Source of the DNA: Theobroma cacao
Taxonomy: Eukaryota > Streptophyta > Magnoliopsida > Malvales > Malvaceae
Direction: 5' to 3'
NCBI RefSeq assembly: GCF_000208745.1
Contig: NC_030858.1
Coordinates: 266,597 to 330,596 of the forward strand
Length of the DNA stretch: 64,000 bases
The position numbers and the translations under genes were made by a program. Numbering within the stretch: position 1 is the first letter of the stretch; every line of letters starts with the position of its first letter. This document shows, one piece after another, positions 23,208-34,095 of the stretch. The notes under the pieces are model-generated. The model was not told the DNA's origin. It made no database searches and saw nothing but the letters and a program-made list of their open reading frames with translations.

Positions 23208-24012
23208 TTTTCATCATCTGTCTTGTTTTCAGTTGATTAATTGAACTGACCTGGATTTCAGAGTTCAAAAGGTGCAGTATTGTTTGTTCTGAAAAATATG
23301 CAAGATATATTTGAGTTATTCTGCTCAGTAAATCAACTGTCTGGAAAAACTTCGGATTCTAGAACTTTTCCAGTTTGTTGGACTTCCTCTGTGTTTGTGA
23401 AATGCTCTCTCCTTTATCACCTAGATTTTGCATGATTTCGTCCATTTAAGGTGTTTGCTAGTGTGATGATTGTATTTGTATCGCCATATGAATCATTTTC
23501 CATTAATTAGTAATGGATGGTTCATTATTTATCTACCTCTGCTGTGAAGATCAATTGATCAAGGCTGATGTATGATAAAATCTTGAGCTTTGCCCATTCC
23601 ATCTTCACTATACACTAGAGATTCAAGCATGATTCAGCATATCATGTGGAGTAAATTAAATTTTGATGTTTGATCCATCAAAATGATGTTCTTAATACTC
23701 AAGCATGCCCATACATGCAACTTCGCATTAACCATATAGAACAATGTTGAAACTGTGTGCGTGTATCTGCAAGATCAAATCCTTCATACTCTAGATGCAT
23801 GGATACACATTGGCACAATCACACACGGATTCCAAATCCACGACCAGGCAAAATAGGGCATTTCGACCCTACAAGTTAGATTGTATGGTTATGTCCATTT
23901 AAGGTTTCTCATGCGCCAGTTGCGCCAGTTTCAACAACAACAGCAACTTTCGGCAGCACATAAGGATCTTAAGTATTCTGTTTATGAATCTGCAAGTATC
24001 AATCTTGCACAC
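23208..24012. other. Convergent region between the FAM32A-like gene and FBN6
   Basis: This holds the 3' UTRs of the two converging genes. No open frame of note and no repeat were seen. Confidence 0.4.
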
Positions 24013-25355
24013 CTATCCACGCCTTTGAAATACAAATAAGGAACCTCTGGAGCCCTTTCCCAGTCTGACCTTCTCATCTATGTATGTGATCTGCAGCTTG
24101 ACTTCACTCTCACCACCATATCGGAAGTCCAATGCTCCTACCTTCAGTTCAGGTGGCTCAAAAATGACTTGAATCCATTGACCATCCAGTACCTTCAGCT
24201 TTCCTGTACATAGCATGAATGAATACTTATCAGTTGACATCCACAATTTCACACCACATAAATTGAGTCCCTAATTCAGTTTGCTCTATTAGTCAGAAAA
24301 CTATGAGATGGCCGCCATGGCAATGCCAAGTTTTGTCAGTGGGTGTCTCTTTAAAATTAGTTTACCGCATGCTAGTATATAGAAATTCATGCCAATTAAA
24401 ACACATGAAAGATAATGAGAACTGCCGCATATCTTATTTAGGGGCAAGAAATCAGTGTCCAATGTCTTTGAGTTTGACAGATCGAAGAAAAATGTCCTCA
24501 AAATTGCCATACCCTGGCTTGGAAAATGCAAATAGCATCAAGGTTATGTTCATAATTGGACAATGAGCCTACCTTTCAACGAAACCTCTCCATCTAGAAA
24601 CCCAAAAACCGAAAAGGAGACTTTGTTTCTGACGGTGTCAGGAGCTTCAACAGCCTGAATCATTTCCTTGGTCCTGAAGAAGAGGCGGCCTAATGCACTT
24701 CTGTAGCCGCCTCCTGGTGATGTAGGCCTCGAACAGTAAACCACATCCCACTCTGGAAACACAAATCCCCCCGCTACATTTGGTCAGAGCATCCAAAACT
24801 TTAAAAAAAAAATGATTTGTGACATAAATTTGGGCTGTTGAACAGCACAATTCTCTTTTGATTTTACCTCCGAAGATTAAAGGGCATTTTACTGGTTCAT
24901 CTACGCAATATTTCTGCAACTCGTCAGCTACTTCAGCTACCTCTTCGTGCTCTTTTTTGGTCAGTGAAACCCCACCGTTCGTTTGCACCACCTAATTCAT
25001 AATTCAGTTCTCATCGTCTGATCCCAGACTCAACCGACTAAAAAGTAGAGGAATGACTAAAATACTAAAATATGTAAATAATCCTGGAACTAAAATGTAG
25101 AATGAAGAAAATGAAGCAGATACTTTTCAAAACGAGTCAAACCTTGGAGAGAATAGAAGCAACTAGATCATCCGGGCCGGTTCGCAGTCCCAGATTGGAG
25201 ATTGAAACCGAACTTGAAACAATCCTCAAAGTCTGGTTATGCTGGTACTTGAGCGGAAACGAAGATTGTAACGACAGCTTAAAGCGTTTCGATCCATAAA
25301 TGGAGGGTGTAGGTTGGGTGAAGAAGGATGACAGAGTGAAGGAATAAGCCGCCAT
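24013..25355 (-). CDS. FBN6: Plastid-lipid-associated protein / fibrillin 6
   Basis: Four exons give 235 residues: 25355-25143, 24991-24868, 24752-24573, 24203-24013. The first ~55 residues are Ser/Thr-rich with few acids, as in a chloroplast transit peptide. The PAP/fibrillin lipocalin-like domain follows: GLRTGPDDLVASILSKV, then PLIFGEWDVVYCSRPTSPGG, KVSFSVFGFLDGEVSLKG and FEPPELKVG. It ends GSRGSLFVFQRRG. The acidic pI and family signatures match Arabidopsis FBN6 (At5g19940, recalled as PAP8). Fibrillins bind lipids and coat plastoglobules and thylakoids. FBN6 has been linked to photoprotection and redox balance. All introns are GT-AG. Confidence 0.93.
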
Positions 25356-27439
25356 GGCGGATATTAGTTATTATTATGGCAGATGAGATGATGTTCACCT
25401 TGACAGAGAGATGTTCCTGCCTGTCCTCTCCCTGGCTTAAGAGAATTGAGATGATGATGATGATGATGGCGATTCCATGTCGCCATGTCGGAACGGAAAT
25501 CAGACAAGGATCCACCACCCCGTTAAGAACTGGATTACGTGCTGCCACCTAAGCAGATTTTTACTTCTGCATTATCCTTTGTGAATGTGGGCTGCGCAAC
25601 TTGAGGCTGTGGCCATGATGACAAGTAAGTGGACAAGCGGTAGTTGAGCAACGTATTGGAAGGCCCACCCAATTAAAATTTTTAACTAATAAGTTTTACT
25701 TCAATTGTATATAATTGTAATGTTGAGGATTATCTACAAGCAATCCATTAAATCGATAATATCGATTAAAAAATTTTATCAACTGATTTTATTGATTCTT
25801 TTATAAAATTAACTGAATTGATTGACTTTAATCCTTAATCAATTTTAACATTTTATTTTTTTATTTATTTAACCAAATATGTAACTTACATAATTTGATC
25901 TAACTTTTCTTACTTATAATTAGAAATTTTTTTATTTGATATATATATGAAGAGATTCTAATAGGAATAAAGAAGGAATTTGAACATTAAATCTCGAGTT
26001 TTTTAATATAATAATCATTAAATCGAACATATATTATTTTTTTATGATTAGACCTTTTATATGAGATTGAGCTCTCCATAATTGTATTTCTTCTTTTATT
26101 GTTATCAATATTTCTCACTACACCAATCAACAACCATCACAATTTGTACATAAAGGATGCCACCATTGAGTGTAAACATCACATTCTATAATTTATAATG
26201 AGTGATAAGTGTATTAAATAGAACTCGTAATAATAATAATAATTAATGGAAGATAAATAAACTTATTTATTAGAAATTTGTGCACTTCATTTATAGAACA
26301 TTAATTCTTGGTTAAATGCATCCGTTCTCCATTTAAATAAGAAATTCCCTATTCCTCGAAAATCAAAGAAATCTAAAACTCATAGATTCCAAATAATATT
26401 TAAAAGTCATGACTTATTGTAAGAAAAGTCAGACGAATTAAGCAAAGATATCTAAGAATTGAATATATAACTAAATATACTGAATTTAGAAAATTGTTTC
26501 TACATATAAATGGTGTAATCTAAAAAAACACTTTTTCAATAAATCACAAAAACGTGACATTTATTTATTTTCAATATCTATTAATTGAAATTTTACCCAA
26601 TGATAAAAAGTATATATATTTATTGTAATTGTAGATGCATGAATAGGTATAAATATTCAATTGTACAAAAAAAAAAAACTATAATAGAGCCCTAGTACTT
26701 AGGTACGGTCCCAAAATTGAGTTTAAAAGATTACAAAGAACTTGTTAAGACACGACTCATTGTAAGAAAAGTCAAAAGGACATGTAAAGATGTAACTAAT
26801 ATAAAAATGTCCAATCTAAAACAATTTTCAATAAATCACAATCACGTGACATTTATGTTATTTTTTTAAATACTAATTGAATTTTTTCCCAGAATAAATA
26901 TTCGATCATATAAAATAAAGACTATCGTATTTAGGTATTAATTCCAAAAAAAGTTAGTTTATGAGTTTATTTATGTCTCATTTTTTTTAGGATTATATAG
27001 ATAATACGTGGGCGAGAAAGCAAGGAGAAATCATGTGAAGGGTAAAATTAGGAAAAGGGTGATCCAATCCAACTCATCCGAGAGAGATGGGAAATTGAAT
27101 TCCAAGTTTGAATGATTCTTTAAAGGACAAAAAAATGGAACCTCACTAGAATTTCGGGTAGCGAAGGGCATAAAAGGCATTAAAGGAATACGAAAAAGCA
27201 TGACAAAAAGAAAAGTCAGGGAAACAAGGAGCATAACAAAATTAAATTAACCGTGTAAACTACAGAGATACCCGTACGGGCCACCATGGTTGGAGCTCGA
27301 AAAGATTCCAGTGAGATTTAATTACTACTTAAAGCATAAACTTACAATTACTTTGAAAAATATTTGCTAGTAATAGTAAGATAAATTACTAGGAGCATTC
27401 TAAATCGCCGGCTCAACCCCAAGTCAAGATGAGAGAGCC
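25356..27439. other. AT-rich intergenic region upstream of FBN6 and the GT14 gene
   Basis: The proximal part (25356-25560) is the FBN6 promoter or leader and carries an ATG-trinucleotide run near 25450. Bases 25680-27240 are extremely AT-rich, with a near-perfect palindrome (AATCGATA / TATCGATT) at about 25755-25771 and a diverged tandem repeat (separate entry). No gene was seen. Confidence 0.45.
26409..26961 (+). repeat. Diverged two-copy tandem repeat
   Basis: Bases 26409-26732 and 26754-26961 share, in the same order, a TTGTAAGAAAAGTCA block, a TTTTCAATAAATCACAA...CGTGACATTTAT block, and an ACTAT...TTAGGTA block. The second copy lacks roughly 100 bases of the first. The unit is not a coding sequence. 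It may derive from an old transposable element; no terminal repeats or target-site duplication could be fixed. Confidence 0.6.
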
Positions 27440-27534
27440 CGAAGGCCGATCTCAATATTAGCACTCCTACTAGATCTCTCCACTTACTTCTGATCTCTTT
27501 GCATCTCTGCTCGATCAGCCACATTTCTTTCCAG
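27440..27534 (+). other. Probable 5'-UTR exon of the GT14 gene
   Basis: A pyrimidine-rich segment with repeated TCTC motifs ends in TTTCCAG/GTACTT. The matching acceptor is CATTTCAG at 28565-28572. This gives a 5'-UTR intron of about 1.04 kb, a common layout in plant genes. The 5' end of the exon is not defined by the sequence. Confidence 0.45.
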
Positions 27535-28638
27535 GTACTTTTACCTTTCGTCGTGATTACGCGCCTTCTTCCTTATCTAGATTGCTGTGGATTACGATTG
27601 ACAGCAACATGAATCGGTTGCTTCCGCTTTCTTTTCACATTTTTAATCGAGTTTGACTGTTCCCGTAGAAATCACATCGGGGTAATGCTATGTCAATTCT
27701 AATGTCATTCAAATCGGAGTTTTATTCGTTTCGACTATGATTTCTCTCTTTCTTTTTTATTTTTTATTTTTTCTTTTCCATATTTATTCAACTGGTATTT
27801 GAATCGGGGGTGGAAGCTGACTTTTCTGTTTGGTCCAGTGGTTTTCATCGGAATTAATATTGGGCTGATAGATAGAGTTGATTTGCTGGAATCTGATAAA
27901 CACTGTTTGTAGGAGCCAATGCATCAATAATCATAATTGTTACTGCTTAACAATCATGCATACACCTTCACTATCAAGATTTAAAGGCTGAAATCTTCTG
28001 TATTTGTCTGTATCTGGCTGTTCAGAGAATCCTTGTTTTCCATAGTATGTGATTATAGATTATAGCTAGATTTCATCACCTCCAATTCTACATAATACTA
28101 ACACATTTTAGAGTTGGTTTTGGATATTTCTATCACTCAACGGGTTAACATATACCTAAAATAAACGTTAGGATCACTTGCTTCTTAACTTCAAATTCCT
28201 ACTTTCGTTTTTTGTCAAACTAGTTTGGTTTCATAGTTAGTGTTGAAGATTTAAAGCTTGTTATCATGAATTCTAAGAATGATTCTATGCCTCCTCCTCT
28301 CATATTGTGGTTCAATTATATTGGCCATTATGCCTTTGATGACTATATTTTCTACTTTTGTTCCCTTGTTTGTGGCAAAGCTTAAGGAGATCAGATCCCC
28401 TTAATCTGCATTTTAAACATGGTGTGTGTGATTGAAAATAGCAATAGTGGCTGTGGTCTTGCTTTACATACTATATTTTTGCTATCCTAAAAAAATGCTT
28501 TATGAGGTTTATTAAGCATGCTTGTATCCATCACTTTGATGCTGTATTTGTTTCCCATCTTGCCCATTTCAGATTACGGTCTGATTCCAATAAACTGATC
28601 AGCATAGTGTTCTTTGCACTCAACAGTGAAGCAGTAAG

Positions 28639-28698
28639 ATGGTGAGATAAGGAAACTGAGTGATGCTTTGAGATACTGATATGTTGCCTTCAATCTAG
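28639..28698 (+). promoter_or_regulatory. Three minimal uORFs just before the GT14 start codon
   Basis: In the second leader exon three short frames follow one another: ATG-GTG-AGA-TAA (28639-28650), ATG-CTT-TGA (28663-28671), and a five-codon frame starting at 28681 whose TAG ends at 28698. The main ATG at 28699 follows that stop with no gap. Such an arrangement would force leaky scanning or immediate reinitiation. Confidence 0.6.
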
Positions 28699-31600
28699 AT
28701 GAAGACAACTCGTGCATGGCAGCTAGGTGTAAAAGATATTCTAGTCATGTCTAGTTCAAGACAGCGCCCGCATCTGAAGAGGCCAGTGTGGATTATTGTA
28801 TTGGTAACTTTAGTGAGCATATTTTTGATTACTGCCTATGTCTACCCTCCAACAAGTTCGGCAGCCTGCTATATATTTTCTTCAAGGGGTTGTACTTTGT
28901 ACAACCAGCCACCGACATTTCCTTCTAGGGAATTAAGTGATGATGAGACAATATCTCAGGTTGTAATTAGGGAAATCCTCAAGACACCTCCTATACTATC
29001 GAAGAAATCGAAAATTGCTTTCCTGTTTTTGACTCCAGGGACATTACCTTTTGAGGAACTGTGGGATAAGTTCTTTCGCGTAAGGCTTTGTTCCTTGGTC
29101 ATCAATAATTTTGTCTTGACTTTGCATCATTTATGAATCTTCTCATTTGCAAGTGTTTCCAATCTAAGAATTCTTCTGTTTCTTTCTATGTGGCTGCCTA
29201 GGTGGTCAGAAATTGACTTGTATGTTATATGGACTTTGGTGTCAGTGTTCAACTCATTGCATGTTTAACTTTCAGATTAAGTTCCGAAACAGAGGCAAAC
29301 ATTTTAATGTCCTTAGCTATTTAATCAAAAGGAAAAAAAAAGGCTAAAAAACTTACCTTTAATGAGAGATAGGCATAAAATTTGGCATCAGGTCTGACAA
29401 GTGCAAAAGAAAGCAATAGATGCTGATGTCTAATGAACAGTGGTTTTCAAGTCTTCGTTTCTAGGCTTTCCCAACTTCTCTAACTGAAAGCTAGCCTGAG
29501 ATCTCTTACCTTCTTTTTTAAAATTTTCTTGAGGCAAACAAATTACATCAAATGTGAAGATATCAATCACTGCCTTTTCTGGGGGCTGATTCACACTTCA
29601 CAAGCTTGTTTTAAATTGATTAGTTGAGAAACAGTTGGAAAATACAAATCATTACTTGATGGAAAACTTTGATCTCCTTGGCTTTTTTTTTTTTTTTTAA
29701 TGATTTCTGGCTGTGTTATCTAGTGCAACTTCTTATCCTTCTCAAAGTTGGTATAGCTCCTTTCTTCTCTGGCAAGTTTAAATTTTATTCCAAATCACAT
29801 TATTTAATTTTTTCGTGCAGGGCCATGAGCACAGATTCTCTGTTTTTGTACATGCTTCCAAAGGAAAGCCAGTACACACAAGTCGTTATTTTATTGGTCG
29901 AGACATTCACAGTGAAAAGGTAGGTTGAATTAGTCATTTTAAGCATTTTGTTAGGTATAAGATTATAACATCAAGCTACTGGAACTGTTTGCATCAAAAA
30001 GGTTGAGAGAATCATGATTGAATTTTACTCTGAGAGGGTGTTATTGGCCTTAATCTGTTGAGAAAGGAAGAGGATTGTTAAATTAGTTTCTCAGTCAAAT
30101 TTCCATGAATTTTTCTTTTGTGTTCCTACACTTTGGCTGAAATATATATGGGGAACTTGTATATCTTTCTGAATGCTTAAGTTTATCTTCTGCCTACTTA
30201 AGGCTTGAAAAGGTTCTCAACCAAAGCAAAGAAGGGAAAAGGAAAAAAGAAACTTTTAAAGGATGGGTGTGCACAGGCAATTTTGGTTTTGATGATGGCC
30301 CCTTCTGTTCCCCAACTTTTGATGAATTCTTTTTTCAGTTTTCCTTTTTCCTCCATTGACTTCACATGTCTGCTTGAACGTCATTATATAGTGCCTCCTA
30401 AGAAGAAGCTATCTAATGCAGGTGGTTTGGGGAAAAATTTCCATGGTTGATGCTGAGAGGAGACTGTTAGCACATGCACTTTTAGACCCTGATAACCAGC
30501 AGTTTGTGTTGCTCTCAGATAGGTAATTGAGGCATCAGATTTCATGTCTTAATATTCTTATGATAGGCATTTATCTAAAGTTTCCTCTCCTTTTTTAACC
30601 TTGTTCTACAGTTGCATACCACTACACAACTTTGACTATGTGTACAACTACCTGATGCTAACCAATGTCAGCTTTATTGACAGGTAAGCAACATCGAAAC
30701 TGTTTTCTTATCCTGTCATGTAACTTAGTATGAAAACCTCGTGAAAAAAAAATGGAAGCCTTTTTCATTTGTTGCTTGAAATATTAAGAGTGTATAAAAA
30801 TTACTTTCCCCGCAATTCATTTCTCTCTCTCTCTCATCAGTTTTGTGGATCTTGGTCCACATGGAACCGGGAGGTATTCAGAGCATATGATGCCCGAAGT
30901 TGAAAAGAGCGCTTTCCGGAAAGGTTCACAGGTAAATCCTTTTACTGTCATAACGTGGCTTTGTGCTTATTAACCAATTCCAGAAAAACGAAATTGATAT
31001 TTCAAGTGTAAAATGGAATGTGGTTCATATCGGAACTTTTTCAAGAATGTTTTCGAACTCCTAGATGTCTGGCTATTAGCCAAGTCTTTCCAGTTGGCAT
31101 CTGTTAGAATAGCCCTGTTGATTGATATTGCTATTCCTGCCTTGATCAATAATGTAATTTAGAAATATTTTCTTGTTTAAAGTTGGACCACATCCCTTTC
31201 TTTCTCAACTGAGTAAGCTTGAAGACTGTGAATTGATTGAAGTGCACTTGAGCTTGCACCTCTTTTATGTAGTCACTATAGCTTTTATAAGCTATCCTAT
31301 GGTGGATGGGATGTCGGAAAAAGATTACTATGGTTCTTAGACATTTTTTATAAACTGTGAAAGAAAAAATGCTTTAGCATATTTTAAGTATTATCAGTTT
31401 TACTGTTATTCTTGTTTGCCTCTATAATAACTGAAGAGTTTGACAACAGAATATGATATTTCTATTTGGGAATTTAAGCAAGTTTTTTCAGATCTAATTT
31501 ACAGATCATATTATAGATAAATCTAATCATGAGATTAGTTAGAACAGTGGTTGGAACTAAACTTCACTTTATATTGTGTGCATGATCACTGAAAGCTTAG

Positions 31601-33305
31601 TTGACTTCAGGGTTGATAGTTGATACTGTTTCAGTATAGAAAACCAAGCAAAAAATCAAGGAATCCTGAATTCCCCATTAGGGCTTCCTTATATATCATA
31701 TAGGAATACAGTGTAACATATTGTGGATATTGTACTTGTGATTGTTATTTCTTTTTCAGTGAGGATGTCATCCTCTACTCCTCCATTTGTTTCTCAGTGA
31801 CGTTGGCATTCCAGGTTCATAACAATAGACAATTGTGGACAATTACTTTTTGGGTTTATTTTGCTTTGTGCATAAATGAGCTATCAGGTCATTCTTTGAT
31901 TATAGATTTTACTGCATGCTGCGTTAATTCAACTTTGAAATCTCTGATTTAAGCCAGCCAAACAGTTTCAGAGATCTGCCAGTAGAATAGGGGTAACCAA
32001 TTTCCTGAATTAGTGCAGTTCTAATGTCCCACCAACTCCCCACACCCCCCACCCCCCCTTTTCCCTTTTCTTTTCTTTTTTTTTTTTAAATTTCATAGTG
32101 ATTTACTGCATTTTTTTGGTTTATTGTGCTGAGCAATTAATGGCTCATAGTGTAAGATTTGTTGAGTTGTTCAGTGTTTTTTACAGTGGATTGGCAGGAC
32201 ACAGTAAGGTTTTTGGTGCTAAATATGGTTCCCCTTTTTATAACAGAGTTTTATCTTTATGGTTCATACATTTAGTTGGTTTTGATTCATATTTTGTTTC
32301 AGTGGTTTTCCTTGAAGCGACAGCATGCTATAATAATTATGGCAGACAGCCTATATTACACAAAATTTAGGCTTTACTGCAAGGTAATCTGCTCATCACA
32401 GTTAGTTTGTTTTTATAACCTGCAGTGTACGTGTACGAATAATTCTTAGAATTTTGCTTTTCTATCAGTTTCTGTTGCAAACTCACCATAATAAGTTCAT
32501 TTGTCCAACTTTCAATACTAACCACAATTCCATTATATGATGGAGTTTTTGAAAAAAAAAAAATTATGCATGTTGTTTTATTAACATACATCTTATGTTT
32601 TTGTGCCAGCCAAATATGGATGGGCGCAATTGCTATGCAGATGAGCATTACTTGCCAACCTTTTTCAATGTTGGTACATCGGACTTGTTTCTTCTGCTTG
32701 CATCAAAACTGCCTTTAGTTCATGTTTATTGCATATAACCAACCTCCTTATTGGCCCCCCCCCTCCTCAACACGAAAATAAAAAATATCAACCTCCTTAC
32801 CCCAATTAATTCTTGTACTACAGATGATTGATCCTGGCGGAATCGCAAATAGGTCAGTAACATATGTTGATTGGTCTGAAGCAAAGTGGCATCCCAGATC
32901 ATTTAGGGCTCAAGATATTACATATGAGTTCCTCAGGAACCTTACGGTACATTGTTCAATCCCAAATATCTTTGTTTCGGTGTTTGTTTATGAATGTGGC
33001 ATGGTATAGACTTAGAAACTTGTCTGCCTTTGCAGTCCATTGACAAGAGCGTACATTTCACGAGTGATCCAAAGGTGAAAGGTTCATTTTTTTTCCTTGC
33101 ATTATGTTTTCTGGAAGAAGTAAACATACTAACAAGCAACAACTATTCCATCTGTTTTTCTTGGTTGTGGGTGCAGAGGAGAGTGATTACGGGGCCTTGC
33201 TTGTGGAACACAGTGAAGCGACCGTGTTATTTATTTGCACGAAAGTTTTATCCAGAAACCCTGGACAGATTGATGATCCATTTCTCTAATTACACAACAG
33301 TGTAG
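28699..33305 (+). CDS. GT14 / core-2/I-branching-like glycosyltransferase (DUF266)
   Basis: Ten exons give 391 residues: 28699-29079, 29821-29919, 30422-30522, 30612-30683, 30841-30931, 32303-32383, 32610-32669, 32824-32946, 33036-33074, 33177-33305. It is a type II membrane protein with a short basic N-terminus and one transmembrane segment at about residues 30-49, then a lumenal catalytic domain. Family motifs seen are FLFLTPGTLPFE, RRLLAHALLDPDNQQFVLLSDS, HGTGRYSEHM, FRKGSQWFSL, NCYADEHYLPT and YVDWSEAKWHP. Members belong to CAZy GT14 and probably add sugars to arabinogalactan proteins or other Golgi glycans. The substrate here is unknown. Position and sequence fit At4g31350 or a paralogue such as At5g11730 (from memory). 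Confidence 0.93.
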
Positions 33306-34095
33306 GGCTTTCCTAATGATAAATGTTATTATTCTTTTGGTGGGATCAATGTCATTTTATCCCCTGCCTCGCTTCCCATTGTTAATTAAACAAAATCTCC
33401 GATATTTTTCAATGATAAATTTTGATATTAGTATTATGAAATATTCTTACCGGGATGGAGCCGAACCCAGCCCGCAGCGCAGTGCTTTAAATCAACCATA
33501 TTGCACGGGGAATGATGCTGGGTTGGCCTTCTTTTTTCTCTGCTCTCATCTATATATTTTTCCTCTTTTTTACTCGTAAAACATGGTTTGTTGTGTTTCC
33601 CTTTAACTAAAAGGTAACTAGGTTTTCTTTTTTTATGTAATGATTATTTTTATATATTATTATTATTCAATTGTAATTTTACAGATCATAAAAAAGGGGT
33701 GCATCCTTAATTTAAATACGTAATTATTGCTACGTAGTTAAATAGAAGCAGAAATAGTGGTAGTAATACTAAATTAATTGCAAACCCAAAAAGACGCAGA
33801 GAAGGCTTTTTCGTTTTTTTTTATCCGGTGACTGTAATCGTGAGAATCCACTGTGTAGCACGTGGCACATTCCTCGTCCTTCATTTACATCCAGACACCT
33901 CATCTTCTGTCCGTACATAGTATTAAGCATCAAGGGCCATGAGCATTTAATCAAGAAATGAGTGAGCGGATGCCGTCCGTTTAAATTCCCTACCATTTTG
34001 GAGCGCGGGAATACCAAAAATATCAGCTGCTGCTTAGGAGACCGTCGCAACGCAACCCAAGCCACAACAAACAAGAGAGAGAAAGGAGGAGAGAA
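33306..34095. promoter_or_regulatory. Promoter region of the SELH-like gene
   Basis: This is the 3' UTR of the GT14 gene followed by the upstream region of the next plus-strand gene. It contains a G-box, CACGTG, at 33859-33864. An E2F-like GCGCGGGAAT at about 34002-34011 differs from the consensus by one base. Motif-based inference only. Confidence 0.4.

Noticed and set aside
25755..25771. ATCGAT palindrome as a binding or integration site
   Set aside because: A 17-base near-palindrome is not remarkable in this AT-rich stretch, and nothing around it supports a function.
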